Assembly: GCA_039105265.1 (NCBI GenBank)
Contig: JAPFFF010000006.1
Coordinates: 248,001-312,000, forward strand
DNA from: Tritrichomonas musculus
Lineage: Eukaryota; Parabasalia; Tritrichomonadida; Tritrichomonadidae
Reading direction: 5' to 3'
DNA length: 64,000 nucleotides
Part shown: positions 51,601-60,353 of the stretch, piece by piece
Layout: each line of letters starts with the position of its first letter
How positions within the stretch are numbered: position 1 is the stretch's first letter
Translations under genes and position numbers: made by a program
Notes under the pieces: model-generated
Seen by the model: the letters and a program-made list of their open reading frames with translations, nothing else
Databases searched by the model: none
Told to the model about the DNA's origin: nothing

Positions 51601-52563
51601 TGCTTTGAAATAAGCATTGATGATCTTTTTTCTATCATCGTCTGTAAAAATAGAGGGACTGCATAAGTACATTAAAGGTAATGCTTGTAATAGCGAATCT
51701 GATTTATTTAATTTGTCTGAGGAAAAGCGATAAAATTTAAAGGCTGAAGCAAATTTTTCATTCCTTTCACATTTTTTGAATAGAGACGTAACTACATCTA
51801 ATTTTAATGTACTTGGCGAATTTGATATTAATTCTGAAAGTTTATCAAAAAGAGGCCAGATGTGCGCAGAATGTGGGGTTTTGGTGAGTTTGAATGCGCA
51901 TTCTAAAACTCTAACGCTTAATCTTCTAATCGCTCGATGTGAAGATTGAATGGTGGAAAAAAGAAGCATTTGGATGTTTTCAAAATTCGCATTTAATGAA
52001 GAAGGAAAGCAGCACAATAAAATTTTCAAGAGATACAATGAAGTTGTTATGGCTTTTGGATCATCTTTGTTGAGAGATGAAAGATTCCAGATTTTCTCTC
52101 GTAATGGTTGAAGAATAATGTGCATTGTTGATCCAAGAATATTTGATAACCAAATTAATATGGCTTCTAAGAGAGAATAAACAACTGGCGTTGACGATGG
52201 TGGTAAAGAGGGAATATCGCGGGCTATATGATTTGCTTTTGAAATTTTATTTCCAATATCTGCTCCAATAAGAGCATTTGCAAAAACAAGGTAATGGAGA
52301 GGATTTGACAATTTCGACATTGATACTGAGCAAAATAGATCATTTAAAAAATTGGATTCTTCATTTTCAAGCAATGATTTTTGGTATTTTGCTTTAACAA
52401 ATTTTTGAAAAGATGCGATAGCTACTCGAAAAGAATTTGATTGAAGATCGTTGCAAGAAGAAATTACATCTGATATAAAATTTTGGAGATTCTGAATATT
52501 CTGAGGAATAATTTCTTCACTAATAGTGTTTTGTGGCTGCGCTTGATGGAGAATTGAGCGCAT
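45640..52563 (-). CDS. TOR: TOR kinase (PI3K-related protein kinase)
   Basis: 2307 residues, near the usual ~2400-2550. Residues 1-~1080 are HEAT repeats. The FAT region spans ~1110-1780. An FRB-like domain starts at WETWHNALDEAS (~1799) and resumes at FNEAWTIYVEVF (~1908) after a Ser-rich insert. The kinase domain holds PRKIAIYGEDGVKKTFLLK, DRHLQNIMM (~2158), HIDFGDCFE and VPFRLTRVLLNGLEVTQVDG, the last being strongly TOR-like. A C-terminal FATC ends GWNPWF, like GWCPFW in other TORs. It would sit in a TORC complex and couple nutrients to growth. FRB residues differ from human: Ser2035 is kept, Phe2039 becomes Ile, Trp2101 and Phe2108 are kept and Tyr2105 becomes Val (by-eye alignment), so rapamycin binding is uncertain. 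Confidence 0.94.
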   Translation of the reverse strand: MRSILHQAQPQNTISEEIIPQNIQNLQNFISDVISSCNDLQSNSFRVAIASFQKFVKAKYQKSLLENEESNFLNDLFCSVSMSKLSNPLHYLVFANALIGADIGNKISKANHIARDIPSLPPSSTPVVYSLLEAILIWLSNILGSTMHIILQPLREKIWNLSSLNKDDPKAITTSLYLLKILLCCFPSSLNANFENIQMLLFSTIQSSHRAIRRLSVRVLECAFKLTKTPHSAHIWPLFDKLSELISNSPSTLKLDVVTSLFKKCERNEKFASAFKFYRFSSDKLNKSDSLLQALPLMYLCSPSIFTDDDRKKIINAYFKAIKRDQVNRNTLCLSAGQTMFMFGQSLHSTFSSDTNKLFQYLYKLSDKSDEVIFAILSLMSDETDEFYEILGKTFSSVSSKIILKGLAKLIQKWPLKAPMIRKKVIGALTTSILNEKSDEVISYAFSSLKMFNITMKDMTNDILMHYSIFLSHQSLKVRKTCSFFLLQMQNMFPSIQLRLLSFVGTEVHEELRVTIFERINGQNSELIMPLMSLFHDSKASIRRLALIKLCEIQDATPFVANYVNEVVSRLKQNVLFTKDDLHSLFTISEKLPNLVQPYSDFLIQKILERPQQTSRVALRLLTLLIPNSNKVSTESLVPLLSSSLNKHSTPHKLLAALNLLIVSLHFTSLRETIRTTHLSLLLKLIELSWTVLRSSKLKLNLFNALIKIGPVSPEKVKQKSYHDSNMMNFVAFLDLTKNPKVSQLLNLSVITSLHTVMEILSDESLVNFQPLAFEALLSILKYFPPTDETIEEEVLQKVIHICRNSMTSMMHNISTLLYIFGDKIGPLMPYLMDSIFENWGKISTTLILRTINMVSLSVPKFFEPYLSKIAVLITTSLSLQPSSVVIEIMATILTFGNLLNTVDYIIIPSFINWIETNAKNTEIANTFLYQFRTILINCEVTKFSTELIKTCIIIVKQNPSLKMNATKILLVLLYQMRDTFFIFLPDLLQLFELKNDEDFNKMVNSINSNSAFDKKINDYYGTPIYEKSAKKFSTIGEIENSKLSFKMPNGDWDAYEWCHWCDEFIPIFLMNSSSRAIVSCNSLCERDYNIRALLFPITFALSAVNDDELQNSVMKIVMESKTVPASVLCHFVRICELLEVSGQQIPISWDVLSEKAIKTGMLPLALRFTEHAFEISPDRAAERLVFLNQSLGLNDAADAVLYYSHEFNETLNKKLGKWEESLKFYTAKLAEDENNKEYKNGKLEALEKLGRFLDLKKEVKGEFSIYSASAALRTFSFDDFKMIMKNLKENKVNDTTNGYNSFVNVQRYRNSEIISNGNKFIPDSYYNDIYSKGEAETDSVIQSLFEVENGSLINTGLKIDSDPADSDQIDFQNFEYEDNNNEIDSDTEIFTFNGVKVNFDFLLYDSIYSILNGNFKSASSNLQKLRERMPDVIFPAVSEDYSRSFSNFCYSCLIEELDDIIQINDLKIQCQSAVKNERENAFVEMAKIENEWKVKFDEVYDHPFFMYDMLMIRSLVLNEEQMIPYFVKFLLANSVNGFTQLSQIVLGKLSPATRESPDVKFAEILMMRHSTGTQNLREMPLVNGIENLTEKSVKEAATVELSKLNNRRDLLASWLFEDGKYADSIHAMEGIEKDWLLWSKANFLLFKENKNVDFLKICFNGVLNGLQKSDEKSGNSRKLDFSLKILSLLFEYQDTPEICDMLLNSLPKIDPSTWLILLPQIIARISSSNKKVRETVHSLVMHICTSYPNPVLSSLIVPLKTESDEKHQIALELVDKIKEVFPLLVEDAFQIFNEILKIAQTQWETWHNALDEASKALIHRKDKEPTYQLLDTLHKQLNKNPESLYEVCFASQYGSLLSVAEENLKKSIFTSNDLSSSSTSTSTTFSSSSSSLVDNKGDDNSTGFGGCNNVYFNEAWTIYVEVFKELHSFIQTLNKVSLVDVSPSLASLPQRRTSMHVPGTTTTIHHFDDTLTIIKSKQRPRKIAIYGEDGVKKTFLLKPNEDTRLDQRAMQLFTIISRFLSKRLQIETYQVLPISSKVGLIGWLEDTETMFELIRTERKKLSISMLAEMNCLNEKEKELIMKDVVSINEDKAVRKKQLSMRIYALKRMISQTRCDEIRNFLMETSINANNWVERRMTYTCSLAVTSIAGYLIGVGDRHLQNIMMKSKTAKIVHIDFGDCFEVLKKRNRWPEVVPFRLTRVLLNGLEVTQVDGTFRKRCEEVMAVMRENGEVISELLETFIYDPLINCEKIFGDPKEIIGRIKDKLNGNDFSTEKPLNVEQQIDCLIKDATDIKNLAVMFSGWNPWF

Positions 52564-53119
52564 AACAAATTTTGATATATTACTCGATCAAATATGTAGT
52601 CAAAAAAATTCAAAGATGATTTTAAATTGAATTATTTTCAATAAAGAGTTAAAAATCTCTTTTTGAAATTTTGATAGTAATCAAACAAATGAAGCAAAGA
52701 CATTGAGAATCATCAATAATAATATTGCAGTGATAGAAAAATATCAATGTCTTGGTTTCTATTGGCATATAAATTATTATTTTTGTGCTATTGTATTTTA
52801 AGTATTTCAAAAATATTTTTTTATTATTAATTTCAATATATTTTGATATCAGAGCTTTATTCTATATATTGTTCATAAAGCATTAAACGAGGTTCGGATA
52901 TTAATACGAATATAATTAACAATTTTCTGAAACATACACATTTAAGACGCAATTTTACATTATGAAATTGGGAAGATTAAATGAATTCATTCAAATTAAT
53001 GGAAAAGAAAGTGGAAAAATATCATAGAGTAACCAGCATAGTATGAATGAGGAAATCAAATAAAAAAAATATATTCATAGTATATTTGGTCATATAATTT
53101 CATTAGACGTTTATTCAAA
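52564..53119. other. Divergent promoter spacer, TOR / helical protein
   Basis: 556 bases between two start codons. ctctttttgaaattttg near 52660 is a motif-like word on the plus strand. Nothing else was seen. Confidence 0.5.
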
Positions 53120-53986
53120 ATGAATAAAGATACTAGCGCACAAAGATCCGCACAATCCAATAAACTTTTAAAGGTATGGGCTCTTCAGTATGGTTTTGAT
53201 AAGCTCATTACCCAAGCTAGAAATAAATTGAAAAAGCCCGACTTTATCATAAATATTGAAAAATTAATGAAAATACTAGGTTATCAAGAATTTACTCAAA
53301 TTAATTATGCAGAGTTGACAGTAAAAAATTTATTAGAAATAAATAATTTTGAAGATAGAGATGGATATTTAAAACTTGCTGCCCTTTATTTTGTTATTGA
53401 CGTTGTACATCTTGTATTCCAATATAAAAACCCAAAAATAGAGATAATTGATAATTTTTGTCCAATTTTCAATCTCACAGTTTCAGAATCTCAACTTGTT
53501 TCTATAGGATGGATGCTAGAAAATGGTTATCCCCCTAAAAATTTCACTGGAACTCTTTTCAATCTTCAGATACCAGCATATTTTCGATTTTATTTTTTAC
53601 AGCAATTGCTATATACCAATGATTTTACTGCAGCTTACAAATTTTTTGATAAATTTAATTCTAGGTTTCCACTTAATGATCAATATCCAGAGGAAGGAAA
53701 AATTATTGTTCAGTGCCTTACCGCTTATGGTAAATTAAAAGAAGCACATGATTTTATTCTTCAGTATTGTTCACCAGATCAAAACGAATTTAAAAACTTT
53801 TATCAGGATTATATTATTGAATTATATCGAGTTGCACGTATCACAAAGAAAGAATCTTTATTAAATGACGTTAAGTTCAGTCAAGAAGAAGTGAATGTTA
53901 TTTTGGGTTATATTTCTTGTACAGAATCAGAACAAAGCATTCAATTTAACGCCTTTTTCAATATGCATCAGAACAATAATATATAA
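53120..53986 (+). CDS. Alpha-helical protein, possibly ELYS-like nucleoporin
   Basis: 288 residues, no signal peptide. Residues ~85-230 read LKLAALYFVIDVVHLVFQYKN, SQLVSIGWMLENGYPPKNFTGTLF, YFRFYFLQQLLYTNDFTAAYKFFDKFN and LTAYGKLKEAHDFILQYC. This order (a hydrophobic helical layer, then Trp with a Leu pair, then repeated helix pairs with A-x-x-F/Y) resembles the ELYS-like domain that attaches nuclear pores to chromatin. The resemblance is by eye and could equally be another helical-repeat family. Acidic and polar termini. Stop TAAA. The upstream flank ends ttattcaaaATG. Confidence 0.65.
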   Translation: MNKDTSAQRSAQSNKLLKVWALQYGFDKLITQARNKLKKPDFIINIEKLMKILGYQEFTQINYAELTVKNLLEINNFEDRDGYLKLAALYFVIDVVHLVFQYKNPKIEIIDNFCPIFNLTVSESQLVSIGWMLENGYPPKNFTGTLFNLQIPAYFRFYFLQQLLYTNDFTAAYKFFDKFNSRFPLNDQYPEEGKIIVQCLTAYGKLKEAHDFILQYCSPDQNEFKNFYQDYIIELYRVARITKKESLLNDVKFSQEEVNVILGYISCTESEQSIQFNAFFNMHQNNNI

Positions 53987-54427
53987 ATTTTGTATTTTTC
54001 TTATAAAATTGATGATCTGGTTGTTGTTTTTAATTTGAATTTGATAATATCCCTCTATTTTTTATTATCTATAGAAAAAAAGAACAAATAAAAAATATAC
54101 TATTTGAAATAGACTATTTTATTTTAGAATGATTTTGTTATTGAATCTTAGACATGCATAATTTCTTGTTTTTTCTTTTTCTCAACATTCATTTGTCAGT
54201 TATTAAACTTATGCAATAAGTATTTACACGTATCAATCACTTAAATAATATATTTCCACATCAAAGCAAGCAAAATGTTTAATAATTATTTAATAATTTC
54301 TAAACATTATAATGTCGTATTACAATTCATTTGAACATTTTTTATGTGAATTGTTGTTATTGTTGATTTTGAAAATTTTCTTTTATTTCCGTATTTGAAT
54401 ACTTTACAAAAAAAAACATTTATCAAA
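53987..54427. other. AT-rich spacer, no gene seen
   Basis: 441 bases ahead of the Cys-tailed membrane protein. An in-frame TTG extends the following frame to 54395, but no extra ATG is present. Confidence 0.55.
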
Positions 54428-54916
54428 ATGTTTTTCTTTTTATGCTTGACATCATGGGTTTATACAAAAATACAGAACGTCAAAAAGCCAAAGCGAACAC
54501 TCTTAAAAACCTCTGTTTTTCGAAACAATGAAATAAATTCAAATTTAATACAACGCCATAATATTCAGAGTTTAAGTAGAATTCCATATCAAAATGAAAT
54601 GAATCATCACGACGATAAAGATGACGACGACGATGATGATGACGATGACGACGATAAAGGTAAAGATGGTTTACATAAATTTTTAAAATTCGCCAAATCA
54701 GGTACTGGAATTCTCACATTATGCATTGCTGGTGCTTCTTTAATTATAATTACAATTTTAATTGTAATTTGCTGCAGAAAGTGCGCATTATGCGTTTGCT
54801 GTCGATGTTGTGCATGCTGTCATTGCGGAAATACTGCGCCATCAGCTGCAGAACAATATGGTCAGGTTATTCTTAATAACGAAGATGATATCGATTATGG
54901 TTTAGAATCAATTTAA
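54428..54916 (+). CDS. Small type I membrane protein with Asp run and Cys-rich tail
   Basis: 162 residues from ATG 54428, chosen because it begins a clean signal peptide (MFFFLCLTSWVYT). The external part is basic and polar, then carries an Asp-rich run of about 15 residues (HHDDKDDDDD type). A transmembrane helix (~98-120, TGILTLCIAGASLIIITILIVI) is followed directly by a juxtamembrane stretch of about 21 residues with ten Cys (CCRKCALCVCCRCCACCHCGN) and a short acidic tail (NNEDDIDYGLESI). The Cys block is positioned for multiple palmitoylation. No family was recognised. It shares layout but not sequence with the small protein at 42698. Confidence 0.78.
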   Translation: MFFFLCLTSWVYTKIQNVKKPKRTLLKTSVFRNNEINSNLIQRHNIQSLSRIPYQNEMNHHDDKDDDDDDDDDDDDKGKDGLHKFLKFAKSGTGILTLCIAGASLIIITILIVICCRKCALCVCCRCCACCHCGNTAPSAAEQYGQVILNNEDDIDYGLESI

Positions 54917-55098
54917 TATTCTTTTTTTTATTTTTAGAATCATTTTTTAAAAAAGATATACATATCATAATTAAATTTATATTTTTAATGCGTGCAAACA
55001 AATTAAGTTTACTTTAAAAAATATTTTACAAAAATATACAAGATAATATGAACAAAAAAAAAAATGAATTAAAATTCATTTTGATATCCGAATGTTTG

Positions 55099-55794
55099 TT
55101 AAATAGTAGTATTGCTATTATTTAACCCAAAAGAAGCCGAAGCTGTGTCACGAATTAATGAAGGATCATAAGAAGGCGTATGATTTAAATTATAATTTTG
55201 ATTCTGAAATTGAGTTCCAATAGTCTGTTGATTATTTAAGAGTTGGGTATTTGTTGAAAGAACACTGTCATTAATATTATTGCGAATGGAAGAAGATCCA
55301 TGAGTTTCTTTTGGCGAATGCGAATCCTCTAAAACGACATAATCAAGATAAGGAAAAACTTTTTGCCAATTTTCTTCAAACCATTTAAGAAGAACACTTT
55401 TTCTCCGTTTCGCATCTCGATCAATGTTTATTTTTGCAAAATCAGCGATGCATTGAGCTATGTTGACAAGTTCTGCTTGTTTGATATTTGGACCAAATCG
55501 TCGTGAAATTTCATTTGCTACAAACGAATTTTTTGGATCAAAACCGGAAAGACGTAGCGCAACCCTAATTTTTTCCCCAGTAATATCATTTCCAGTTAGT
55601 AACTGCATTTGGTTAAGAAAGTTTTTGTTACCAGATTGTAAAATGAGTGAAGGTTCTTTGAGTAGATCTTGAATTTGATTATTGAGTTCATCTAAATAAG
55701 GGATAACTTGGTCAGCTTTATCTGGAAAACTCTTTAGGGCTTGAAGAAGATCATTTGCTGATTTACGAAGCTTAGATTGATTTTCTTCTATCAT
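55099..55794 (-). CDS. Unknown helical protein with Asn/Gln-rich tail
   Basis: 231 residues from ATG 55794; an in-frame TTG 17 codons upstream is not credible. Residues 1-50 are charged helix (EENQSKLRKSANDLLQALKS), perhaps a coiled coil. Residues ~60-160 form a compact helical domain (EKIRVALRLSGFDPKNSFVANEISRRFGPN, then WFEENWQKVFPYLDYVVLED). The last ~70 residues are Asn/Gln/Ser/Thr-rich and disordered-looking. I considered an initiator-binding or other DNA-binding protein but the motifs do not support it. No function assigned. It converges with the Cys-tailed membrane protein. Confidence 0.7.
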   Translation of the reverse strand: MIEENQSKLRKSANDLLQALKSFPDKADQVIPYLDELNNQIQDLLKEPSLILQSGNKNFLNQMQLLTGNDITGEKIRVALRLSGFDPKNSFVANEISRRFGPNIKQAELVNIAQCIADFAKINIDRDAKRRKSVLLKWFEENWQKVFPYLDYVVLEDSHSPKETHGSSSIRNNINDSVLSTNTQLLNNQQTIGTQFQNQNYNLNHTPSYDPSLIRDTASASFGLNNSNTTI

Positions 55795-56777
55795 ATCTAA
55801 GAATATCACAAAATTTAAATAAAATTGACCTTTTTTGACATCCAAAATAAATATCGTTATAAATGGTAAAGAATTTTTATTTTTATCAATATTATTATTA
55901 AATTACTTTAAAAAACTTTAATACTATGTATATATGATGAAAATATAATTAAATGTTATATGTTGATTTTGATTGTGTTAAAAATAATCCTTCAACAAGC
56001 TTGTTTTCAACAAATTATTTACTACAAAGGTTTATATATGTCAATTAAATATCAAAATTAAAAACGATTTGCATCATTAAAAAGATAATTAATTTATCAA
56101 TCCTTAGAGATCAATACTTATCCAAAGCATTGTGTTTATTAATAATTTCAGCATCAATTATATATAAAATCATTTTTCATTATTATTTTAAACAAAAAAA
56201 AAATTCATTAAAGTAAAAGCAGAATTTTGAGTTAAAACTATTATTTGTTACTGGTAATAAGGAGCAATTTAGAAAGTTGACACTCTAAATAGTAAATACC
56301 AAAATATCAGAGCTGCATTATCTATATGGAATTTAATATTATTTTTTCATCTGCCATTAGATGAAAAAGGAAGATGCAAATTCATTACTCATCGTTCTTT
56401 TTTTAATTTATTTTGGTGATAGTAATATCCTCAACTTATTTTGTAAAATGTAAATGTTTATTATATTTTATTTGATTTTATTTCAATTTTCAATTTTTTA
56501 TTTCAAATTTGAAAATATGAAAATTGAATTATTTATTATAATTTAAAAAATACATAAATTTATCAATTTTGATAGTATAAAAAATTGAAAACAACTTTTC
56601 AATGATATCCTTAGTTTAATAAATTTGGTCCCTTTTTTATTTTAAATCAATTAAATCATTTAAAATATGATTATAATCGATTTTTGATAAATTAATAAAA
56701 TAAAATAAAAAAACACACGTAATTGAAATGCATTCAATTTATAAAATAAAAATATCAAAGCCAAAAAATATAAAAGC
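55795..56777. other. Divergent 0.98-kb spacer with a small hairpin
   Basis: Between the unknown helical protein and the second CAMK-like kinase. ttttttcatct-gccatt-agatgaaaaa near 56343-56370 forms a 10-bp stem. The rest is featureless AT-rich DNA. Confidence 0.5.
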
Positions 56778-58025
56778 ATGAATTGGTATATTCCTCGAAT
56801 TATAAACAATTACGAATTTACAGATCTGTTACTTGGAAAAGGAGCGTTTGCAATAGTTAAATCAGCAGTTCATATTCCTACAAAAGAAACAGTTGCTATT
56901 AAAATTATTCCAAAATCTTTAATTCGTGAAAATCCCCAATTAATAATGCAGTTAAATCGTGAAGTTCAAGCATTAACGCAATGTGATCACCCTTTTATTG
57001 TTAAATTCTTTGATTTTTTTGAAGATAAACATTTCTTTTACATTGTACAAGAGTATGTGAACCATGGAACATTACTTGAATCGGTAAATGCTAGAGGTCA
57101 TTTAACTGAAAAGCAATGTCGCAAATATTTTTGTCAAATTCTTTCTGCTATTTGTTATCTTCATAATAAAAATATTTTACATCGCGATTTGAAAGCAGAA
57201 AATATACTCTTAGATAGTGGAGATAACATCAGATTAGTTGATTTTGGCCTTTGTAAAATATTTGAACAAAACGAAGACAAGTATACATCTACACTTTGTG
57301 GGTCTTTTACATATGCAGCTCCTGAAGTTATTCAAGGCCAAAAATATTCTTTGTCTGCTGATGTTTGGGCCCTTGGAGTTTTATTATATGCAATTTCAAA
57401 TTGCCAACTTCCATGGGAAGATGAAAATAATAAAAAATTATGCCAAAAAATTATGTACACAGAACCAAATTATCCGAGTTCATTTTCACCATCATTGATT
57501 GACTTGCTTTCGAAAATGCTGAAAAAGAATCCTGAAGAAAGAATCACCATTAAAGAAATACAATGTCATCCATGGGTTGCTCAAAATTCATGTATCCCTA
57601 ATGCTTTGCAACAATTTGATAATATCGAAATTCTCAATAAGCTCGAATCACTTGGATTTTCAAAAGAAGAAGTTATTAGAAATCTTAAGGAAGGAAAGAG
57701 AATTTCAGAAACAATATCATTTGAAATATTAAGAAGATCAAAAATGACCGAACTTCTTAATGACAAAAATACTCTCCAACCACCATTTAAAGCACTCAAA
57801 TCATTAAGTGACAGAACGATTAATACGCAATTACCAATTTTAAATTTAAATAAACCATGCTGTAGATTATCTGTTCCTACTGCGCGCAGACTTTCAACTG
57901 CAGAAATTAGAGACGCTGGTACAGCAAGTAATGCGGCATTAAAATTCAGCAGACTGTTAAATCTGCAGAAAAAGCGACCCAAAAGAAATCCTTTTATTGC
58001 TCATTCATTAGCGAGCTATGAGTAA
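56778..58025 (+). CDS. Serine/threonine protein kinase, AMPK/MARK-like with UBA-like region
   Basis: 415 residues. Kinase domain ~12-265 with intact residues: LGKGAFAIVK (19-28), VAIK Lys42, HRDLKAEN 135-142, DFG 155-157, activation segment TLCGSFTYAAPEV (172-184) and DVWALGVLLYAIS. HRDLKAENILLD plus LCGSFTYAAPE is typical of the CAMKL group (AMPK, MARK, NIM1). Residues ~282-325 (EILNKLESLGFSKEEVIRNLKEGKRISETISFEILRRSKM) look like the UBA-like segment that follows the kinase domain in AMPK-related kinases. A basic C-terminal tail (RLLNLQKKRPKRNPFI) could contact membrane or a nuclear receptor. The target is unknown. The related kinase at 33440 lacks the UBA-like part. Confidence 0.93.
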   Translation: MNWYIPRIINNYEFTDLLLGKGAFAIVKSAVHIPTKETVAIKIIPKSLIRENPQLIMQLNREVQALTQCDHPFIVKFFDFFEDKHFFYIVQEYVNHGTLLESVNARGHLTEKQCRKYFCQILSAICYLHNKNILHRDLKAENILLDSGDNIRLVDFGLCKIFEQNEDKYTSTLCGSFTYAAPEVIQGQKYSLSADVWALGVLLYAISNCQLPWEDENNKKLCQKIMYTEPNYPSSFSPSLIDLLSKMLKKNPEERITIKEIQCHPWVAQNSCIPNALQQFDNIEILNKLESLGFSKEEVIRNLKEGKRISETISFEILRRSKMTELLNDKNTLQPPFKALKSLSDRTINTQLPILNLNKPCCRLSVPTARRLSTAEIRDAGTASNAALKFSRLLNLQKKRPKRNPFIAHSLASYE

Positions 58026-58178
58026 TTTATTTGTAATTATTTTGTTATTGTATTGTAAAGATATTTTGTATTAAACTTTTTTTTTTTTTTTTTTTAATTC
58101 TTTCCAGAAAATAATGATAGTAATATTAATATCAACATTTTATTCTATATAAATTCATGAAAAATAAAAACATTAAAA

Positions 58179-59231
58179 TCATTTTCTTTTTCCTCCTTTC
58201 TTTCCTCCTCCTTTTTCACCTTTTCCACCTTTTCCGCCTTTTCCACCCTTTCCTTTACCTTTACCGCCTTTTTCACCAGTATTTTTGGGCACAGCCAAAT
58301 TCTTACTTTTATTTGCAGCATCCATACTTGTTGGATCATGAGGAAGCACTATTGGAGTAACATTATTATTTTTGTCTATTTTAACAAAAGCTCCTCTGTT
58401 CTTATATTCTCCGGCATAACATGGAGCTGAAAAAACTGTTAGTACACATTCATCAGGCTCAAATGGATATTCATATCCATAGTTTGTCATCTGATGAGCA
58501 CGAATCAAAAGATCAAATCCATTTCTTTCTAAGAAGGCTTTTGCTGGACGTACTCCCCAAGCTACTGTATCGCCACGGTCGTTTGGACCGAAATCTGTAA
58601 TGTCTGGGTTGGGGTCTGACCATAATAGATCAGCTAGAAAGCCTTTTTTTGATGCATCTGCTGGTCTTTTTATTTCTTTAACTTGTTCCACAGATTCAAG
58701 GGTAGGGGTAATACCTCCATGAACACAAAATATTTTCCTCCCAATCAATGCACCAATTGGAATATATTCAAACATTGTACAAAATTCGCTGTAAACCTGC
58801 TTATTTGTTTTAGCTGTACATTCTGATTCAAATCCATATTGCTCCGTCATTTCCCTTGTTTCATGATTTCCACGAATCATAAAAACGTGATTAGGATATC
58901 GAAGTTTTAATGCTAATAAAAGGCAAATGACTTCTAATCCCATTGGACCACGGTCGACGTAATCCCCAAGAAATAAATAATGTGCGTTTGGTGGTTTTTC
59001 ATCAAGCTCAAAAATGCGCAATAGATCTGGAAACTGTCCATGAATATCGCCGCATACATTTATTGGGGTGTGAAGCTCTAATACTGTTGGTTCTGTTTGA
59101 AAAAGTTGAGTTGAGGATGTCACAAGGAAAAGAACATCAGGAATTGACAATTTCAAATTACAGGATGTATTTGAAAAAAGAGATGATATGATACCATCCA
59201 ATCGTTCACGATCTGCAGCGTTCTTTATCAT
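58179..59231 (-). CDS. PPP-family serine/threonine phosphatase (PP1-like) with Lys/Gly-rich tail
   Basis: 350 residues. Metal and catalytic motifs are in order: GDIHGQ (61-66), GDYVDRG (89-95), RGNHE (120-124), VHGG near 170, LLWSDPNPD near 205, RAHQ near 245 and SAPCYAGEYKNRGA near 268. The fold is PP1/PP2A class. Spacing is most like PP1, but RGNHETREM and SAPCYAGEYKN depart from the PP1 forms GNHECASI and SAPNYCGEFDN, so it is a divergent member. The C-terminal ~40 residues are almost only Lys and Gly with one or two Glu, which could bind RNA, microtubules or acidic lipids. Stop TGA. It overlaps nothing and diverges from RPS5. Confidence 0.93.
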   Translation of the reverse strand: MIKNAADRERLDGIISSLFSNTSCNLKLSIPDVLFLVTSSTQLFQTEPTVLELHTPINVCGDIHGQFPDLLRIFELDEKPPNAHYLFLGDYVDRGPMGLEVICLLLALKLRYPNHVFMIRGNHETREMTEQYGFESECTAKTNKQVYSEFCTMFEYIPIGALIGRKIFCVHGGITPTLESVEQVKEIKRPADASKKGFLADLLWSDPNPDITDFGPNDRGDTVAWGVRPAKAFLERNGFDLLIRAHQMTNYGYEYPFEPDECVLTVFSAPCYAGEYKNRGAFVKIDKNNNVTPIVLPHDPTSMDAANKSKNLAVPKNTGEKGGKGKGKGGKGGKGGKGEKGGGKKGGKRK

Positions 59232-59771
59232 GAAGTTTTATAACGATGCCGATAGAAACTTAGTTCACATTTTGAACTTCACAAAAGCAAATATATTTAG
59301 TATTTTTTATTTCATTATATATACCTATTATTTAAATTTATGTAAACTCTATTTTGCCTTTTTATTATGGTTTACACAATATATTGCCAATATATAAATG
59401 TTTATTTTCAATTAAAAATAGAATGTTTTAAAAATTTTATAAACAAACTTTTTAAATAATATCTTTATAAAATTATTTATCTAGTAAAATATATTTTTAT
59501 CAAGAAAAGTATATGACATTTATAAAATAAATTATAAATTTAAAATATGATAAATATATTATAGCAATATCTTGAAATATTGTAATTGAAATGAATTATT
59601 TATTATATTCATTTTGAAATTTTCATCAAATTTTAAATTTAAAGTTGTATTCTCATTTATATAACAAAATTTTATTAATTCATTATAAGTTAATCATGAA
59701 AATAATGAAAATTAAAATTTGCTTGTTGTTTTGATTTTACATTTTTGACAAGGTCTGTTTGGCCCTTTTTG
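59232..59771. other. Divergent promoter spacer, phosphatase / RPS5
   Basis: 540 AT-rich bases. Just before the RPS5 start the sequence reads ggccctttttgATG, so a TTTTTG word abuts the initiation codon. No other structure was seen. Confidence 0.5.
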
Positions 59772-60353
59772 ATGGAGGACGTCAAGCTTTTCGGAAAGTG
59801 GGCCTATTCTGATATCGATTTTGATTCACTCGATAAAGCCCTTGTTGATTATATATCCGTTCACGAAAAACAACAAGTTTTAGTACCACATACAGCTGGC
59901 CGTTATCAAAGCAAACAATTCCATAAAGTCAACTGTCCACTTGTCGAACGTCTTTGCAATTACTTAATGATGCACGGTCGCAACACCGGTAAAAAACTTA
60001 TGACAATTCGCATTGTCCGCCAAGCATTCGAACTTATCAATATCTCAACTGGTCAAAACCCAATCGTTGTCTTCGTTAAAGCAGTTCAAAACTGTGGCGC
60101 TCGCGAAGATTCCACCCGTATCGGTGTTGGTGGTACAGTTCGTCGTCAAGCTTGCGATGTTTCACCACTTCGTCGTGTCAACCAAGCATTATCACTCATC
60201 ACAGAAGGCGCTCGTAAGGCAGCTTTCAGAAGCTCACGTACCATCTCGGAATGCCTTGCTGACGAACTCTCAAATGCTGCTTTAGATCCACAAAACAGCT
60301 ATGCAGTTAAAAAGAAGGACGAACTTGAACGTATCGCGAAATCTAACCGTTAA
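59772..60353 (+). CDS. RPS5: 40S ribosomal protein S5 (uS7 family)
   Basis: 193 residues from ATG 59772, right for the eukaryotic protein. An upstream in-frame TTG would add nine residues without family support. The sequence is highly conserved: VKLFGKWAY start, [46 protein letters not shown]-type [71 protein letters not shown] and the C-terminal [14 protein letters not shown]. It binds 18S rRNA in the head of the small subunit near the mRNA exit. The gene is noticeably richer in C-ending codons than its neighbours, as expected for very high expression. Stop TAAA. Confidence 0.98.
   Translation: MEDVKLFGKWAYSDIDFDSLDKALVDYISVHEKQQVLVPHTAGRYQSKQFHKVNCPLVERLCNYLMMHGRNTGKKLMTIRIVRQAFELINISTGQNPIVVFVKAVQNCGAREDSTRIGVGGTVRRQACDVSPLRRVNQALSLITEGARKAAFRSSRTISECLADELSNAALDPQNSYAVKKKDELERIAKSNR

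Noticed and set aside
55099-55794. Initiator-binding-protein-like (IBP39) identity for the unknown helical protein
   Set aside because: The characteristic initiator-binding motifs could not be matched; only general helical content is shared.
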